DNA from: JANYHF01 sp963732765
Lineage (GTDB): Bacteria > Pseudomonadota > Alphaproteobacteria > Rhizobiales > Hyphomicrobiaceae
Assembly (NCBI GenBank): GCA_963732765.1
Contig: CAVTAS010000001.1
Coordinates: forward strand, 62,001-126,000
DNA length: 64,000 bases
Direction: 5' to 3'
Part shown: positions 28,889 to 38,164 of the stretch, piece after piece
How positions within the stretch are numbered: position 1 is the first letter of the stretch
How the letters are laid out: each line of letters starts with the position of its first letter
The notes under the pieces: generated by a model
The model's database searches: none
Seen by the model: the letters and a program-made list of their open reading frames with translations, nothing else
What the model was told of the DNA's origin: nothing
Position numbers and translations under genes: made by a program

Positions 28889-30085
28889 ATGAGCAAGACG
28901 GACGGAACATCCAAAGTCCGGGTTCTCACCAGCATGGCCGAGGTGGACGCGGTCGCCTGGGATGCGCTGGCCAATCCCGGTACGGCCGCCTACGACCCGT
29001 TCGTGACGCATGCCTTTTTGTCGGCGCTGGAAGCCTCGGGATCAATCCGGCCCGAGACCGGCTGGCTACCGCAGCATCTGGTGCTGGACAGCGACGACGG
29101 CAAACCCATCGCCGCCCTGCCCTGCTATCTGAAGGGCCACAGCATGGGCGAGTTCGTGTTCGACCACGGCTGGGCCGAGGCCTACCAACGGGCGGGCATG
29201 GAGTATTATCCCAAGCTGCTGGCAGCCGTGCCGGTGACCCCGGTCCCGGGACGGCGGTTCTTGACCGGTACGGGCGATGCGACTTCCCTGCAAAAGACGC
29301 TGACTGCCGCCGCCATCGAGCTGACCAAGCGGCACCAGTCGTCGTCCTTGCACATCACATTTCTCGATGAGGCGCAGGCGGAACGTTCCAAAGCGGACGG
29401 CTTGCTGCAACGTCTCGGCCACCAGTATCATTTCACCAATACCGGTTACGGCAGCTTCGACGATTTTCTGGCCACGCTCGCCTCGCGCAAGCGCAAGAAC
29501 CTGAAGCGTGAGCGGCGCGACGCCTTGGCCAACAACATCACCATCGAGTGGCTGACCGGCAGCGACCTTACCGAGGCGCATTGGGATGCGTTCTTCGACT
29601 TCTACGAGGATACCGGCGGGCGTAAATGGGGCTCGCCCTACCTCAATCGCGAGTTCTTTTCGCTGCTGGGCCAGGCGCAGGCCAAGGACTGCCTGCTGGT
29701 CATGGCAAAACGGGACGGCCGCTATATCGCGGGTGCACTGAACATGATCGGCGGCGAGGCATTGTACGGCCGCTACTGGGGCTGCATCGAGCAGCATCCC
29801 TTCCTGCATTTCGAGGTCTGCTACTACCAGGCCATCGATTTTGCGATTGCGCACAAGCTCGCTCGCGTCGAGGCAGGCGCCGGCGGCGAACACAAATTGG
29901 TGCGCGGCTACGAGCCGATGACCACCTACAGCGCGCATTGGATCGCCGATCCGCGCTTCCGTAAGGCGATCGCAGATTTCCTGGTGCAGGAGCGTCGCCA
30001 CATCGAGCGCCAAGGAGAAGCGATGAGCGAGATGGGGCCATTCCGCAAAGGCCCGCTGCAGCAGGACAAATCAGACGAGGACTGA
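28889..30085 (+). CDS. FemAB-like GNAT family protein (DUF482/PF04339)
   Basis: The 398-residue protein belongs to the family annotated as peptidoglycan-biosynthesis-like or GNAT acyltransferase. Visible marks are WLPQHLVLDSDDGKPIAALPCYLKGHSMGEFVFDHGWAEAY, SRKRKNLKRERRDAL (a strongly basic helix), FYEDTGGRKWGSPYLNREFF and VEAGAGGEHKLVRGYEPMTT. A role in transferring an amino-acyl or acyl group to an envelope molecule is inferred from FemAB relatives. It sits between the GDPD and HIT genes in a tight same-strand run. Confidence 0.82.
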   Translation: MSKTDGTSKVRVLTSMAEVDAVAWDALANPGTAAYDPFVTHAFLSALEASGSIRPETGWLPQHLVLDSDDGKPIAALPCYLKGHSMGEFVFDHGWAEAYQRAGMEYYPKLLAAVPVTPVPGRRFLTGTGDATSLQKTLTAAAIELTKRHQSSSLHITFLDEAQAERSKADGLLQRLGHQYHFTNTGYGSFDDFLATLASRKRKNLKRERRDALANNITIEWLTGSDLTEAHWDAFFDFYEDTGGRKWGSPYLNREFFSLLGQAQAKDCLLVMAKRDGRYIAGALNMIGGEALYGRYWGCIEQHPFLHFEVCYYQAIDFAIAHKLARVEAGAGGEHKLVRGYEPMTTYSAHWIADPRFRKAIADFLVQERRHIERQGEAMSEMGPFRKGPLQQDKSDED

Positions 30086-30088
30086 GCA

Positions 30089-30508
30089 ATGACCTACGAC
30101 ACCAACAACATCTTTGCCAAAATCCTGCGCGGCGAGATCCCGTCCACCAAGGTGTACGAGGACGAGCACACGCTGGCCTTTATGGATGTGATGCCGCAAA
30201 GCGACGGCCACACGCTGGTAATCCCAAAAGCGCCGTCGACGGGGCTGGAGGACGCCGATCCCGAGGTGCTGGCGCGGTTGATCCGTACCGTGCAGACACT
30301 GGCGCCGCGCATCCGCGATGCCATGGGGGCGGACGGATTCCGGATCGCGCAGTTCAACGGCGCGGCGGCCGGCCAGACGGTGTTCCATCTGCACTTTCAC
30401 ATCATCCCGATGTGGGCGGGCGTCGGACTTCGTCCGCATACCGGCAAAATGGCCGACCCGGCGCTGCTGAAGACGCAAGCAGAGAAGATACGGGCAGCGT
30501 TGGCGTAG
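30089..30508 (+). CDS. HIT family protein (HinT-like nucleotide hydrolase)
   Basis: A 139-residue histidine-triad protein: NNIFAKILRGEIPSTKVYED at the start, then FMDVMPQSDGHTLVIPK, and the triad in TVFHLHFHIIPMW (His-x-His-x-His). The family cleaves nucleoside phosphoramidates and AMP-lysine-type substrates. It begins three bases after the FemAB-like stop and ends against the long inverted repeat that separates it from clpA. Confidence 0.92.
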   Translation: MTYDTNNIFAKILRGEIPSTKVYEDEHTLAFMDVMPQSDGHTLVIPKAPSTGLEDADPEVLARLIRTVQTLAPRIRDAMGADGFRIAQFNGAAAGQTVFHLHFHIIPMWAGVGLRPHTGKMADPALLKTQAEKIRAALA

Positions 30509-30511
30509 GCT

Positions 30512-30613
30512 CAATAGGCTCTTCGCCGTATTGCGCCGCTGGGGTAACACGTCCGGCTGCGTCGGTAATGTCCACCTGCGGCGCAATACGGCGCGAAGAA
30601 AGTGCGCCTATTG
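30512..30613. terminator. Long inverted repeat between convergent hit and clpA, likely two-way terminator
   Basis: CTTCGCCGTATTGCGCCGC (30521-30539) pairs with GCGGCGCAATACGGCG (from 30578). An outer stem CAATAGGC (30512-30519) pairs with GCCTATTG (30606-30613). The gap between the two gene ends is 109 bases and is almost wholly taken by this cruciform. It has no long T run, so it may end transcripts from either side by structure alone. Confidence 0.7.
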
Positions 30614-30617
30614 CGCC

Positions 30618-33068
30618 CTACTCTTCGGCATCAACCTTGCCCTTCCCGCCACGCTTGCCCGGTTTCGGCAGCGCCTTTTGCTCGGCCTTGGCGTCGGCCA
30701 GAACCGGCGTCTTCTTCTTCTTGGGCCCTTCAAGCTGCGCTTGTCCCGCTGATTTCTGCGGTGCGTTGAGGTATTCGAAGCCGAGCTTCTTTTCGCCCTC
30801 GCGCGTCACCACGATCACGCGCACGGTGCCGCCGGTCGCCAGCTTGCCGAACAGCAATTCGTCCGCCAAAGGCTTCTTGATGTGCTCCTGGATCACGCGT
30901 GACAGCGGGCGCGCGCCGAACTTGGCGTCGTAGCCGTGGTCGGCCAGCCACTTGGCGGCTTCGTCCGAGAGTTCGATGGCGACGCCACGATCCGCCAACT
31001 GAGCTTCCAGCTGGAAGATGAACTTGTGGACGACGTCCAGGATGTTCTCCTGGCTGAGCTGGTTGAACGGCACCACGGCGTCGAGACGATTGCGGAACTC
31101 CGGTGTGAACAGCTTGTTGATCGCGTCCTCGTCCTCGCCGCTGCGGGTGTCACGATTAAAGCCGATCGGAGCGCGCGCCAGATCCGAGGCGCCCGCATTG
31201 GTGGTCATGATCAGGATGACGTTGCGGAAATCGATCTGCTTGCCGTTGTGGTCGGTGAGTTTGCCGTGGTCCATCACCTGCAACAGGATGTTGAACAGAT
31301 CGGGGTGCGCCTTCTCGATCTCGTCCAGCAGCAGCACGCTGTGCGGATGCTGATCGATACCGTCCGTGAGCAGACCGCCCTGGTCAAAGCCGACATAGCC
31401 CGGAGGCGCGCCGATCAGACGCGAAACCGTGTGCTTCTCCATGTATTCCGACATATCGAAACGCAGCAGTTCCACGCCCAACAGGGATGCTAGTTGCTTG
31501 GCGACTTCCGTCTTGCCGACGCCGGTGGGGCCGGAGAACAGGTAGCAGCCAATCGGCTTTTCCGGTTCGCGCAGACCGGCTCGCGACAACTTGATGGCCG
31601 CAGCCAGGGCATCGATCGCCTTGTCCTGTCCGAACACCAGGCGCTTCAAATCCGCCTGCAAATTCAGCATCACGGACGCATCGTCCTTGGACACCGTTTT
31701 TGGTGGGATGCGGGCCATGGTGGCGACCGTCGCCTCGATCTCCTTGACGGTGATGGTCTTCTTGCGCTTGGACTCAGGCACCAGCATCTGGCTCGCGCCC
31801 GTCTCGTCGATGACGTCGATGGCCTTGTCCGGCAGCTTCCTGTCGTGGATGTACTTGGCCGACAGCTCCACCGCCGTGCGCACGGCCTCCTTGGTGTACT
31901 TCACCTTGTGGAACTCTTCGAAATAGGGGCGCAGGCCCGTCAGGATCGCCACCGCATCCTCGACGCTCGGCTCCTTGACATCGATCTTCTGGAAGCGGCG
32001 GACCAGCGCGCGGTCTTTCTCGAAGTGCTGGCGATACTCCTTGTACGTGGTTGAGCCGATGCAGCGCAGCAGGCCCGACTGCAGCGCCGGCTTCAGGAGG
32101 TTGGACGCATCCATCGCGCCGCCCGAGGTTGCCCCGGCGCCGATCACGGTATGGATCTCGTCGATGAACAGGATCGCACCGGGATGGACCTCGATTTCCT
32201 TCATGACGGCCTTTAGCCGCTCCTCGAAGTCGCCGCGATAGCGGGTGCCGGCCAGCAGCGAGCCCATGTCGAGCGAGTAGATGGTGGCGTTGGCCAGTAC
32301 CTCGGGCACTTCGCCATTGACGATCTTGCGCGCGAGGCCTTCCGCGATGGCGGTCTTGCCGACTCCGGGATCGCCGACATAGAGCGGATTGTTCTTGGAC
32401 CGGCGGCACAACACCTGGATGGTGCGCTGCACTTCCATCTCGCGCCCGATCAGGGGGTCGATCTTGCCCTGCTTGGCGCGCGCGTTAAGGTCGACGCAGA
32501 AGGAGGCCAGCGCCTCGCCGCCAGCCGGCTTTTTGCCGTCGCCCGCTTCGCCGTTGCCGGAATTGCCCTGCTCCTCGCCATCGATGCCGCGCACCGAACG
32601 CGGCTCGCTGAGGCCGGGACGCTTGGCGATGCCATGGGAAATGTACTGCACGGCGTCGAAACGCCCCATGTCCTGTTCCTGCAGGAAGAAGGCGGCATGG
32701 CTCTCGCGTTCGGAGAAGATCGCGACCAGCACATTGGCGCCGGTCACTTCCTCGCGGCCCGACGACTGCACGTTGATCATGGCGCGCTGCACCACGCGCT
32801 TGAAGCTGACCGTGGAGGTCGCGGGACCGTCCGCATCCGTCACCAGATTGTCGAGCTCTGAGTCGAGATAGTCCGTCAGCCGGTCGCGCAGCTCTTCCAT
32901 ATCGACGCCACAGGCGCGCATGACGGCGGCCGCGTCCTTGTCGTCGATCAGCGCCAGCAGCAAGTGCTCCAGCGTGACGAACTCGTGGCTGCGTTCCTTG
33001 GCGTATTCGCCGGCATGGCGGAGCGCGTGCTCAAGGCTTTGCGACAAGTGGGGGACGGGTGACGCCAC
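30618..33068 (-). CDS. clpA: ATP-dependent Clp protease ATP-binding subunit ClpA
   Basis: ClpA unfolds proteins for ClpP and works with ClpS on N-degron substrates. The 816 residues contain the N domain (LSQSLEHALRHAGEYAKERSHEFVTLEHLLLAL), AAA1 with Walker A GDPGVGKTAIAEGLA and Walker B ILFIDEIHT, and AAA2 with Walker A GPTGVGKTEVAKQLA and VLLLDEIEKAH. There is no ClpB-type middle coil. The C-terminus carries a Lys-rich tail of about 40 residues (GPKKKKTPVLADAKAEQ) absent in E. coli ClpA. The start is GTG at 33068, six bases after clpS, whose last codons provide the ribosome site. Confidence 0.96.
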   Translation of the reverse strand: MASPVPHLSQSLEHALRHAGEYAKERSHEFVTLEHLLLALIDDKDAAAVMRACGVDMEELRDRLTDYLDSELDNLVTDADGPATSTVSFKRVVQRAMINVQSSGREEVTGANVLVAIFSERESHAAFFLQEQDMGRFDAVQYISHGIAKRPGLSEPRSVRGIDGEEQGNSGNGEAGDGKKPAGGEALASFCVDLNARAKQGKIDPLIGREMEVQRTIQVLCRRSKNNPLYVGDPGVGKTAIAEGLARKIVNGEVPEVLANATIYSLDMGSLLAGTRYRGDFEERLKAVMKEIEVHPGAILFIDEIHTVIGAGATSGGAMDASNLLKPALQSGLLRCIGSTTYKEYRQHFEKDRALVRRFQKIDVKEPSVEDAVAILTGLRPYFEEFHKVKYTKEAVRTAVELSAKYIHDRKLPDKAIDVIDETGASQMLVPESKRKKTITVKEIEATVATMARIPPKTVSKDDASVMLNLQADLKRLVFGQDKAIDALAAAIKLSRAGLREPEKPIGCYLFSGPTGVGKTEVAKQLASLLGVELLRFDMSEYMEKHTVSRLIGAPPGYVGFDQGGLLTDGIDQHPHSVLLLDEIEKAHPDLFNILLQVMDHGKLTDHNGKQIDFRNVILIMTTNAGASDLARAPIGFNRDTRSGEDEDAINKLFTPEFRNRLDAVVPFNQLSQENILDVVHKFIFQLEAQLADRGVAIELSDEAAKWLADHGYDAKFGARPLSRVIQEHIKKPLADELLFGKLATGGTVRVIVVTREGEKKLGFEYLNAPQKSAGQAQLEGPKKKKTPVLADAKAEQKALPKPGKRGGKGKVDAEE

Positions 33069-33074
33069 GCTTGG

Positions 33075-33470
33075 CTACTCCTTTTCCATCGTGCATTGCA
33101 GCGGATGCTGATGCTGACGCGCAAAGTCCATGACCTGCGCGACCTTGGTTTCGGCGACCTCGAAGGTGTAGACGCCGCAAATCCCCACGCCCTTGTGATG
33201 GACGTGGAGCGTTATTTGCGTCGCAGCTTCGCGGCTCTTGCCGAAGAATTGTTCGAGGACGAAAATGACGAACTCCATCGGCGTGTAGTCGTCATTCAGA
33301 AGCAGCACCTTGTAAAGGCTTGGCTTCTTGGTCTTGGGACGGGTCTTGGTGACGAGGTCGGTCTTGCCGTCGTTGCCGCCATTGGGGCCGCGACCTTTCG
33401 GACCTTGACCAAGCGGACCTTTGGCCGCCGTCACCGGGATCGATCCTTGGCTCTCTTCAACTGGTCGCAT
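33075..33470 (-). CDS. clpS: ClpS adaptor for N-degron recognition
   Basis: ClpS hands substrates with destabilising N-terminal residues to ClpA. The 131-residue product has a flexible head rich in Gly/Pro, then the core from YKVLLLNDDYTPMEFVIFVLEQFF (hydrophobic pocket residues) through TLHVHHKGVGICGVYTFEVAETKV to the end. I start at the ATG at 33470 (MRPVEESQG). The frame continues upstream into a dispersed repeat, which argues against a longer protein. It is co-transcribed with clpA. Confidence 0.94.
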   Translation of the reverse strand: MRPVEESQGSIPVTAAKGPLGQGPKGRGPNGGNDGKTDLVTKTRPKTKKPSLYKVLLLNDDYTPMEFVIFVLEQFFGKSREAATQITLHVHHKGVGICGVYTFEVAETKVAQVMDFARQHQHPLQCTMEKE

Positions 33471-33666
33471 GGGCCACCTGCTACGCCGTCCGTTTGCCGT
33501 TACACCACTCCGACCTTGCCGCCATCCTGGCACAAGTTCGTTGCTACTCACTTTAGCGTCAGCTGGGTGGACTCTGCAAACGCAAGTACAACTGGTCCCG
33601 AGACGATGCCGCAGGCAGAGATGCGCGCGCTTCCAGTCGAGTTCAAGGCACCCTGCCCATGTGGGC

Positions 33667-33854
33667 GGGGACATGATGCTTATCTTCGCCATGACAAGTG
33701 CCGGTTGTGAAACCGAAACGTTCGCGAAGATGAACTTCGTGTCCCCAGTCTTCACGTCGCGAGCCAAAGACTGGGGACACGAAGTTCATCCTCGGCTCGT
33801 TGCCCACGAAGCACCTCGGCCGAGCCTCAGGCCGAAGATGAACATCATGTCCCC
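33667..33854. repeat. Dispersed composite palindrome, copy 2
   Basis: Hairpin 1 (33667-33746) runs from GGGGACATGATGCTTATCTT to AAGATGAACTTCGTGTCCCC. The central AGTCT...AGACT hairpin (33747-33772) has a shorter loop than in copy 1. Hairpin 2 (33773-33854) runs from GGGGACACGAAGTTCATCCT to GAAGATGAACATCATGTCCCC-like ends. The terminal arms are closely alike in the two copies while the loops are not, showing that the arms are the conserved part. It lies in the divergent gap between clpS and the carboxypeptidase gene. Confidence 0.9.
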
Positions 33855-34010
33855 GAACCTTAACCCGATGCTAACGCTGATGGCCTAACTCTTTCCCCGC
33901 GTGCGTTTCACGAGCGCCGTAAAGCCGCCCCAAAACGGTGTTGCTTCACGCGCCTTGTGAGTACGCCGCGCTGTCCCAGAGTCGGGAACGCGCGCTGTCC
34001 GGTTCGAGGT

Positions 34011-35292
34011 ATGATGGTGCTGGTCTTGCGTCGTTTGCGGTTGATGACCATTGCGTGCGTGTTGGCGTGCTTTGGAGCACAAGTCCCGGCGCAGGCCGGC
34101 GGCTATTCCGACATGATCATCGACATGAACACGGGCAAGGTCCTGCACGAGACCAACGCCGACGACTTGCGCTTTCCTGCCTCGCTGACGAAGATGATGA
34201 CGCTCTATGTCACCTTCGACATGATCGAGAAAAAGCGCCTCAGCCTTGATACCGTGCTGCACATCAGCGCCTATGGCGCCAGCGCCCAGCCGTCCAAACT
34301 CGGGCTGCGCGTGGGCGACACAATCACTGTGCGCGACTCCATCAAGGCGCTGGTGACCGCCTCGGCCAACGACGTCGCCCGCACCATTGCCGAGAACTTG
34401 GGTACCGACGAAGAGAAATTCGCTGTCTACATGACCTGGCAGGCCCGCAAGCTGGGCATGAAGGACACCACCTTCAAGAACGCCTCCGGCCTGCCGGACG
34501 CCGGACAGATGACCACGGCGCGCGACTACATCACGCTCTCGATGCGCCTCTACGACGACTTTCCCCAGCATTTCAAGTTCTTCAAGACGCCTTATTTTCA
34601 ATGGGGCCGCGCACGCTACCGCAACCACAATGGCCTGCTGTTCAACTTCCCCGGCAGCGACGGCATCAAGACCGGCTACATCCGCGCCTCGGGGTTCAAC
34701 CTGGCGGAATTGGTCCATCGCGGCAACAAGCACCTGATCGGCGTGATTTTCGGCGGCCGCTCCGTGCGCGAGCGCAATGCCAAGATGCGCAACCTGCTGA
34801 CAGCAGGATTGGCCAAGGCCTCGACTGTGAAGACGCGCGTGCCGGCCAATGCGCAGGCGCTGATAGCGGCAAAGTCCAAGCCGCAGCAGCCGGTGCAAGT
34901 CGCCGCCGCCGCCAAACCATTGAAGGCGACGCCCGCCGCCCAGACCATCGCCGCCGCCGCGCCCAAGCCGCCGAAGATCAAGCCGGCCGCCCCCCAAGCC
35001 GAGGTTGCCGAAGCGCCTCCGGCAGAGGCCGCCAATCCGTTCCCCGGCCCGTATCACATCCAGATCGGCGCCTATCCCAGCGAAGAAGAGGCGCGCCAGA
35101 AACTGGGCATCGCCATGGGGCTGGGCAAGACCGTCCTGCTCGGCCATGCCGCCGGCGCCGTCACCTACAATGCACCGAACCGAGTTCTGGTACCGCGCCC
35201 GCTTTGCCGGCTTCGAGCGCTCGGCCGCCGACAAGACCTGCCAGACGCTGAAGGCCAAGAAGCTCGACTGCATCGTCATGAGCGCGGAGTAG
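34011..35292 (+). CDS. D-alanyl-D-alanine carboxypeptidase with SPOR domain (apparent +1 frameshift)
   Basis: A low-mass penicillin-binding protein that trims the terminal D-Ala of peptidoglycan stem peptides. Signal peptide MTIACVLACFGAQVPAQA is followed by the three penicilloyl-serine motifs: SLTK (Ser at about 58), SAN in TASANDVART and KTG in GIKTGYIRAS. After an Ala/Pro-rich linker a SPOR domain begins at YHIQIGAYPSEEEARQKL. It breaks at about 35190 (CTGGTACCGC). Dropping one G gives NRVLYRARFAGFERSAADKTC, the usual SPOR ending, and about 426 residues. The 3' end overlaps the convergent GFA gene by 17 bases. SPOR domains bind denuded septal glycan, so action at division sites is likely. 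Confidence 0.92.
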
Positions 35293-35704
35293 CGGGGACG
35301 GTCGAGGATCCGCTCCTGCGGTGCCGGGGCAACTGATCGTCGATCTCGAACCACGGCAGTTTCTCGGCCACATGCACGTGACCGGTCGGCACAAACGCCG
35401 CCGGATCGCTCAGTGTTCCGACATAAATGTGGATCTCGCCCGGCCATTTCGTCCCCTCAAAGCTCATCGGCGAGCCGCAGCGCGCGCAGAAACTGCGCGT
35501 GACGCCGGGCGATGAGGCGTAGCCTGCCGGTTTGCCGTGCGTATAGCGGAAGCGCTTGGCGTTTAAACCGACGAAGGTCGCGACAGCCGACGAGGTCTGT
35601 CGCCGGCAGCTTTCGCAATGGCAGTACGCGACCCAGAGCGGTTCGCCGGTAAACTCGTAGGTGAGATCGCCGCACAGGCAGCGGCCGGTGGTGGTCTTGG
35701 ACAT
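35276..35704 (-). CDS. GFA family protein (glutathione-dependent formaldehyde-activating-like)
   Basis: The 142-residue product shows the zinc-binding cysteine pattern of the GFA/CENP-V fold: GRCLCGDLTYEF (CxC), AYCHCESCRRQT (CxCxxC) and RSFCARCGSPMSF (CxxC). The reaction for most members is unproved. The ATG at 35704 fits the family; 22 extra codons upstream do not. Its last codons overlap the end of the carboxypeptidase gene on the other strand. Confidence 0.88.
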   Translation of the reverse strand: MSKTTTGRCLCGDLTYEFTGEPLWVAYCHCESCRRQTSSAVATFVGLNAKRFRYTHGKPAGYASSPGVTRSFCARCGSPMSFEGTKWPGEIHIYVGTLSDPAAFVPTGHVHVAEKLPWFEIDDQLPRHRRSGSSTVPATPRS

Positions 35705-35780
35705 GGGGACCTCGCAAGGACAGGTGCGAGGATATTGTGCCACCAAAGGGCGACAGTGCAAGATCGACAATTGCCCTGCC

Positions 35781-36179
35781 CTATTGCGCGCCTGCTCCGT
35801 AGGGTTGGTTCACGATCAGCGCCTTGCACGCCGCTTCGGCGGCGCGAATTTCTTCTGTCGAAGTCGCCGTTTCCAGATAGAGCCGTCGCTTGCAGGCCTG
35901 CAGCACGGACTCAGGCGCAACGGGAGCGGCGACCGGCGTCACCGATCCCGTGACAAGATCCGGATCGATGGCGCGAATTGCTGTTTTGGGGGCAGGTCGG
36001 GCTGCGCGCCGGATCACCCGGGTCTTGTGCCGATGGGAAGCCGGTTTTGCCACATTGGGCGCCGGTCCGAACGTCGCCATCCAGCCGTGCCTCATCTCGG
36101 ACTGCAGTCTGGCGCATCCGCTGAGCATCAGTCCCAACGCCAGCACCGACACCAGTCCAATAAGTTGAGTCCTGATCAT
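35781..36179 (-). CDS. Small lipoprotein of unknown function
   Basis: A 132-residue exported protein. The N-terminus MIRTQLIGLVSVLALGLMLSGCARL is a lipoprotein signal with lipobox LSGC, so the mature protein should be lipidated at that Cys. The rest is Ala/Pro-rich with a basic stretch (SHRHKTRVIRRAARPAPK) and ends with LQACKRRLYLETATSTEEIRAAEAACKALIV, which has two further cysteines. No known domain is recognised. It lies downstream of pyrG on the same strand, with about 96 bases between. Confidence 0.7.
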   Translation of the reverse strand: MIRTQLIGLVSVLALGLMLSGCARLQSEMRHGWMATFGPAPNVAKPASHRHKTRVIRRAARPAPKTAIRAIDPDLVTGSVTPVAAPVAPESVLQACKRRLYLETATSTEEIRAAEAACKALIVNQPYGAGAQ

Positions 36180-36275
36180 AGTTCGCCCCCGCACAATTCG
36201 CCGGGCAAAGACTATGTGATTCTCGGGGCGAGCTACCTCAGCGCAGCCAATGGCTTGTGGACAACCGAGCGATGA

Positions 36276-37905
36276 CTACACCAGCCGGCTCTGCTCCACC
36301 GCCGCCGCGATGAACGAGCGGAACAGCGGATGCGGCTCGAACGGCCGGCTCTTGAGTTCGGGATGATACTGCACGCCCACGAACCAAGGATGGTTCGGCA
36401 GTTCCACCGTCTCGGGCAGCAGGCCATCAGGCGACACGCCCGCAAAGCGCATGCCGGCGGCCTCCAGTTGAGCGCGATAGCTCATGTTCACTTCATAACG
36501 ATGGCGATGCCGCTCGGAAATGCGGGTCGCACCATAAATCCCGGCGATCTTGCTGCCCGGCGCCAACGCCGCCTCATAGGCTCCCAGCCGCATGGTGCCA
36601 CCGAGATCGCCAGCATTGGTGCGCTTTTCCAGCTCGTTGCCCTTCAGCCATTCGGTCATGAGACCCACCACCGGCTCTTTGGTCGCGCCGAACTCCGTCG
36701 AACTCGCGCCCACGATGCCAGCGCAATTGCGCGCCGACTTCGATCACCGCCATCTGCATGCCGAAGCAGATGCCGAAATACGGAACTTTTCGCGTGCGCG
36801 CAAATCCCGCCGCCCGAATCTTCCCCTCCGTCCCGCGTTCGCCGAACCCGCCCGGCACCAGGATGCCATCGACATGCTCCAGGAAGGGCGCGGCGTCCTC
36901 GCGCTCGAAAACCTCGCTATCGATCCACTCCAGCTTCACCTTCACATTGTTGGCGATGCCGCCGTGCGCCAGCGCCTCGGACAATGATTTGTACGCGTCC
37001 TTCAGGCCGGTGTACTTGCCCACAATGGCAATGGTGACCTCGCCCTCGGGGCTGTTGATGGCCTTGGAAATGCGCTGCCAGCGCGCCAGGTCCGGCGGCG
37101 GCGCCTCGGAGATGCCGAAGGCGCCGAGCACCTGTGCATCAAGGCCCTCGCGGTGATACGCGATGGGAACGTCATAAATCGATGCCACGTCCAGTGCCTG
37201 GATCACCGCCTCGGGCCGCACATTACAGAACAGCGCGATCTTCTTGCGCTCCGATGCCGGCACTTCGCGATCGCAGCGGCACATCAGGATGTGGGGTTGA
37301 ATGCCGATCGAGCGCAACTCCTTGACCGAATGCTGCGTCGGCTTGGTCTTGAGTTCGCCTGCGCTCGGAATATACGGGATCAGCGTCAGATGTATAAAGA
37401 TCGATTGCCCGCGCGGCAGCTCCTGGCCGATCTGTCGGATCGCCTCGAAGAACGGCAGCCCCTCGATATCGCCAACCGTTCCGCCGATCTCGACCAGCAC
37501 GAAGTCGACGCCCTCATTGCCTTCCAGCACAAAGGCCTTGATCGCGTCGGTCACATGCGGGATCACCTGCACCGTGCCGCCGAGAAAGTCGCCGCGCCGC
37601 TCCTTGGCGATGATCTCCTGATAGATCCGCCCAGTGGTGATGTTGTCTTTCTTGGACGCCGACACGCCGGTGAAGCGCTCGTAGTGCCCGAGATCGAGAT
37701 CGGTCTCGGCGCCATCGTCGGTGACAAACACCTCGCCGTGCTGGGTCGGGCTCATGGTCCCGGGATCGACGTTGAGATAGGGGTCGAGCTTCCTCAGCCG
37801 CACGCGGAATCCGCGCGCCTGCAGCAGCGCCCCGAGGGCCGCCGATGCCAAACCTTTGCCAAGCGAGGAGACCACGCCGCCAGTGATGAAAACATATCGC
37901 GCCAT
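36276..37905 (-). CDS. pyrG: CTP synthase (apparent +1 frameshift)
   Basis: PyrG makes CTP from UTP, glutamine and ATP. The synthetase half begins ARYVFITGGVVSSLGKGLAS (P-loop) and includes DPYLNVDPGTMSPTQHGEVFV. The glutaminase half has PYFGICFGMQMAV with the nucleophile Cys and ends with VGVQYHPELKSRPFEPHPLF, which carries the catalytic His and Glu. The two halves of the glutaminase lie in different frames, joined at about 36734: removing one G gives VIEVARNCAGIVGASSTEF and 542 residues, the family length. The gene is normally essential, which argues for a sequence error rather than a mutation. Confidence 0.96.
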
Positions 37906-38164
37906 GGGAGATGAGACATAGTCGAGGATGGTCGCGATTCGAAGAGGATTTTTCGCAGGCGGTGGCCGAGGGGGTGTGGGGGGAGGTCGCAGGTGGAGCT
38001 GCGAGCAGATTCGAACATCCAGGTTGTCGTTGTAGTCAGTTCTGGCGCAAGCGCCTGCGGTCGACTAGTCTTGCGATATAGGCTGGCGAGCCGCGACGTG
38101 CCTGCAACCCGCTTGGCGCGACCAGCCCGAACCCTGGTATCTGTATCTAAAGAGAGGATGCGGA

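Noticed and set aside
37995..38080. Possible tRNA T-arm (GATTCGAAC-like stretch) upstream of the 38165 gene
   Set aside because: The bases on each side of the TTCGAAT-like loop do not pair on either strand, and no acceptor or anticodon stem could be built.
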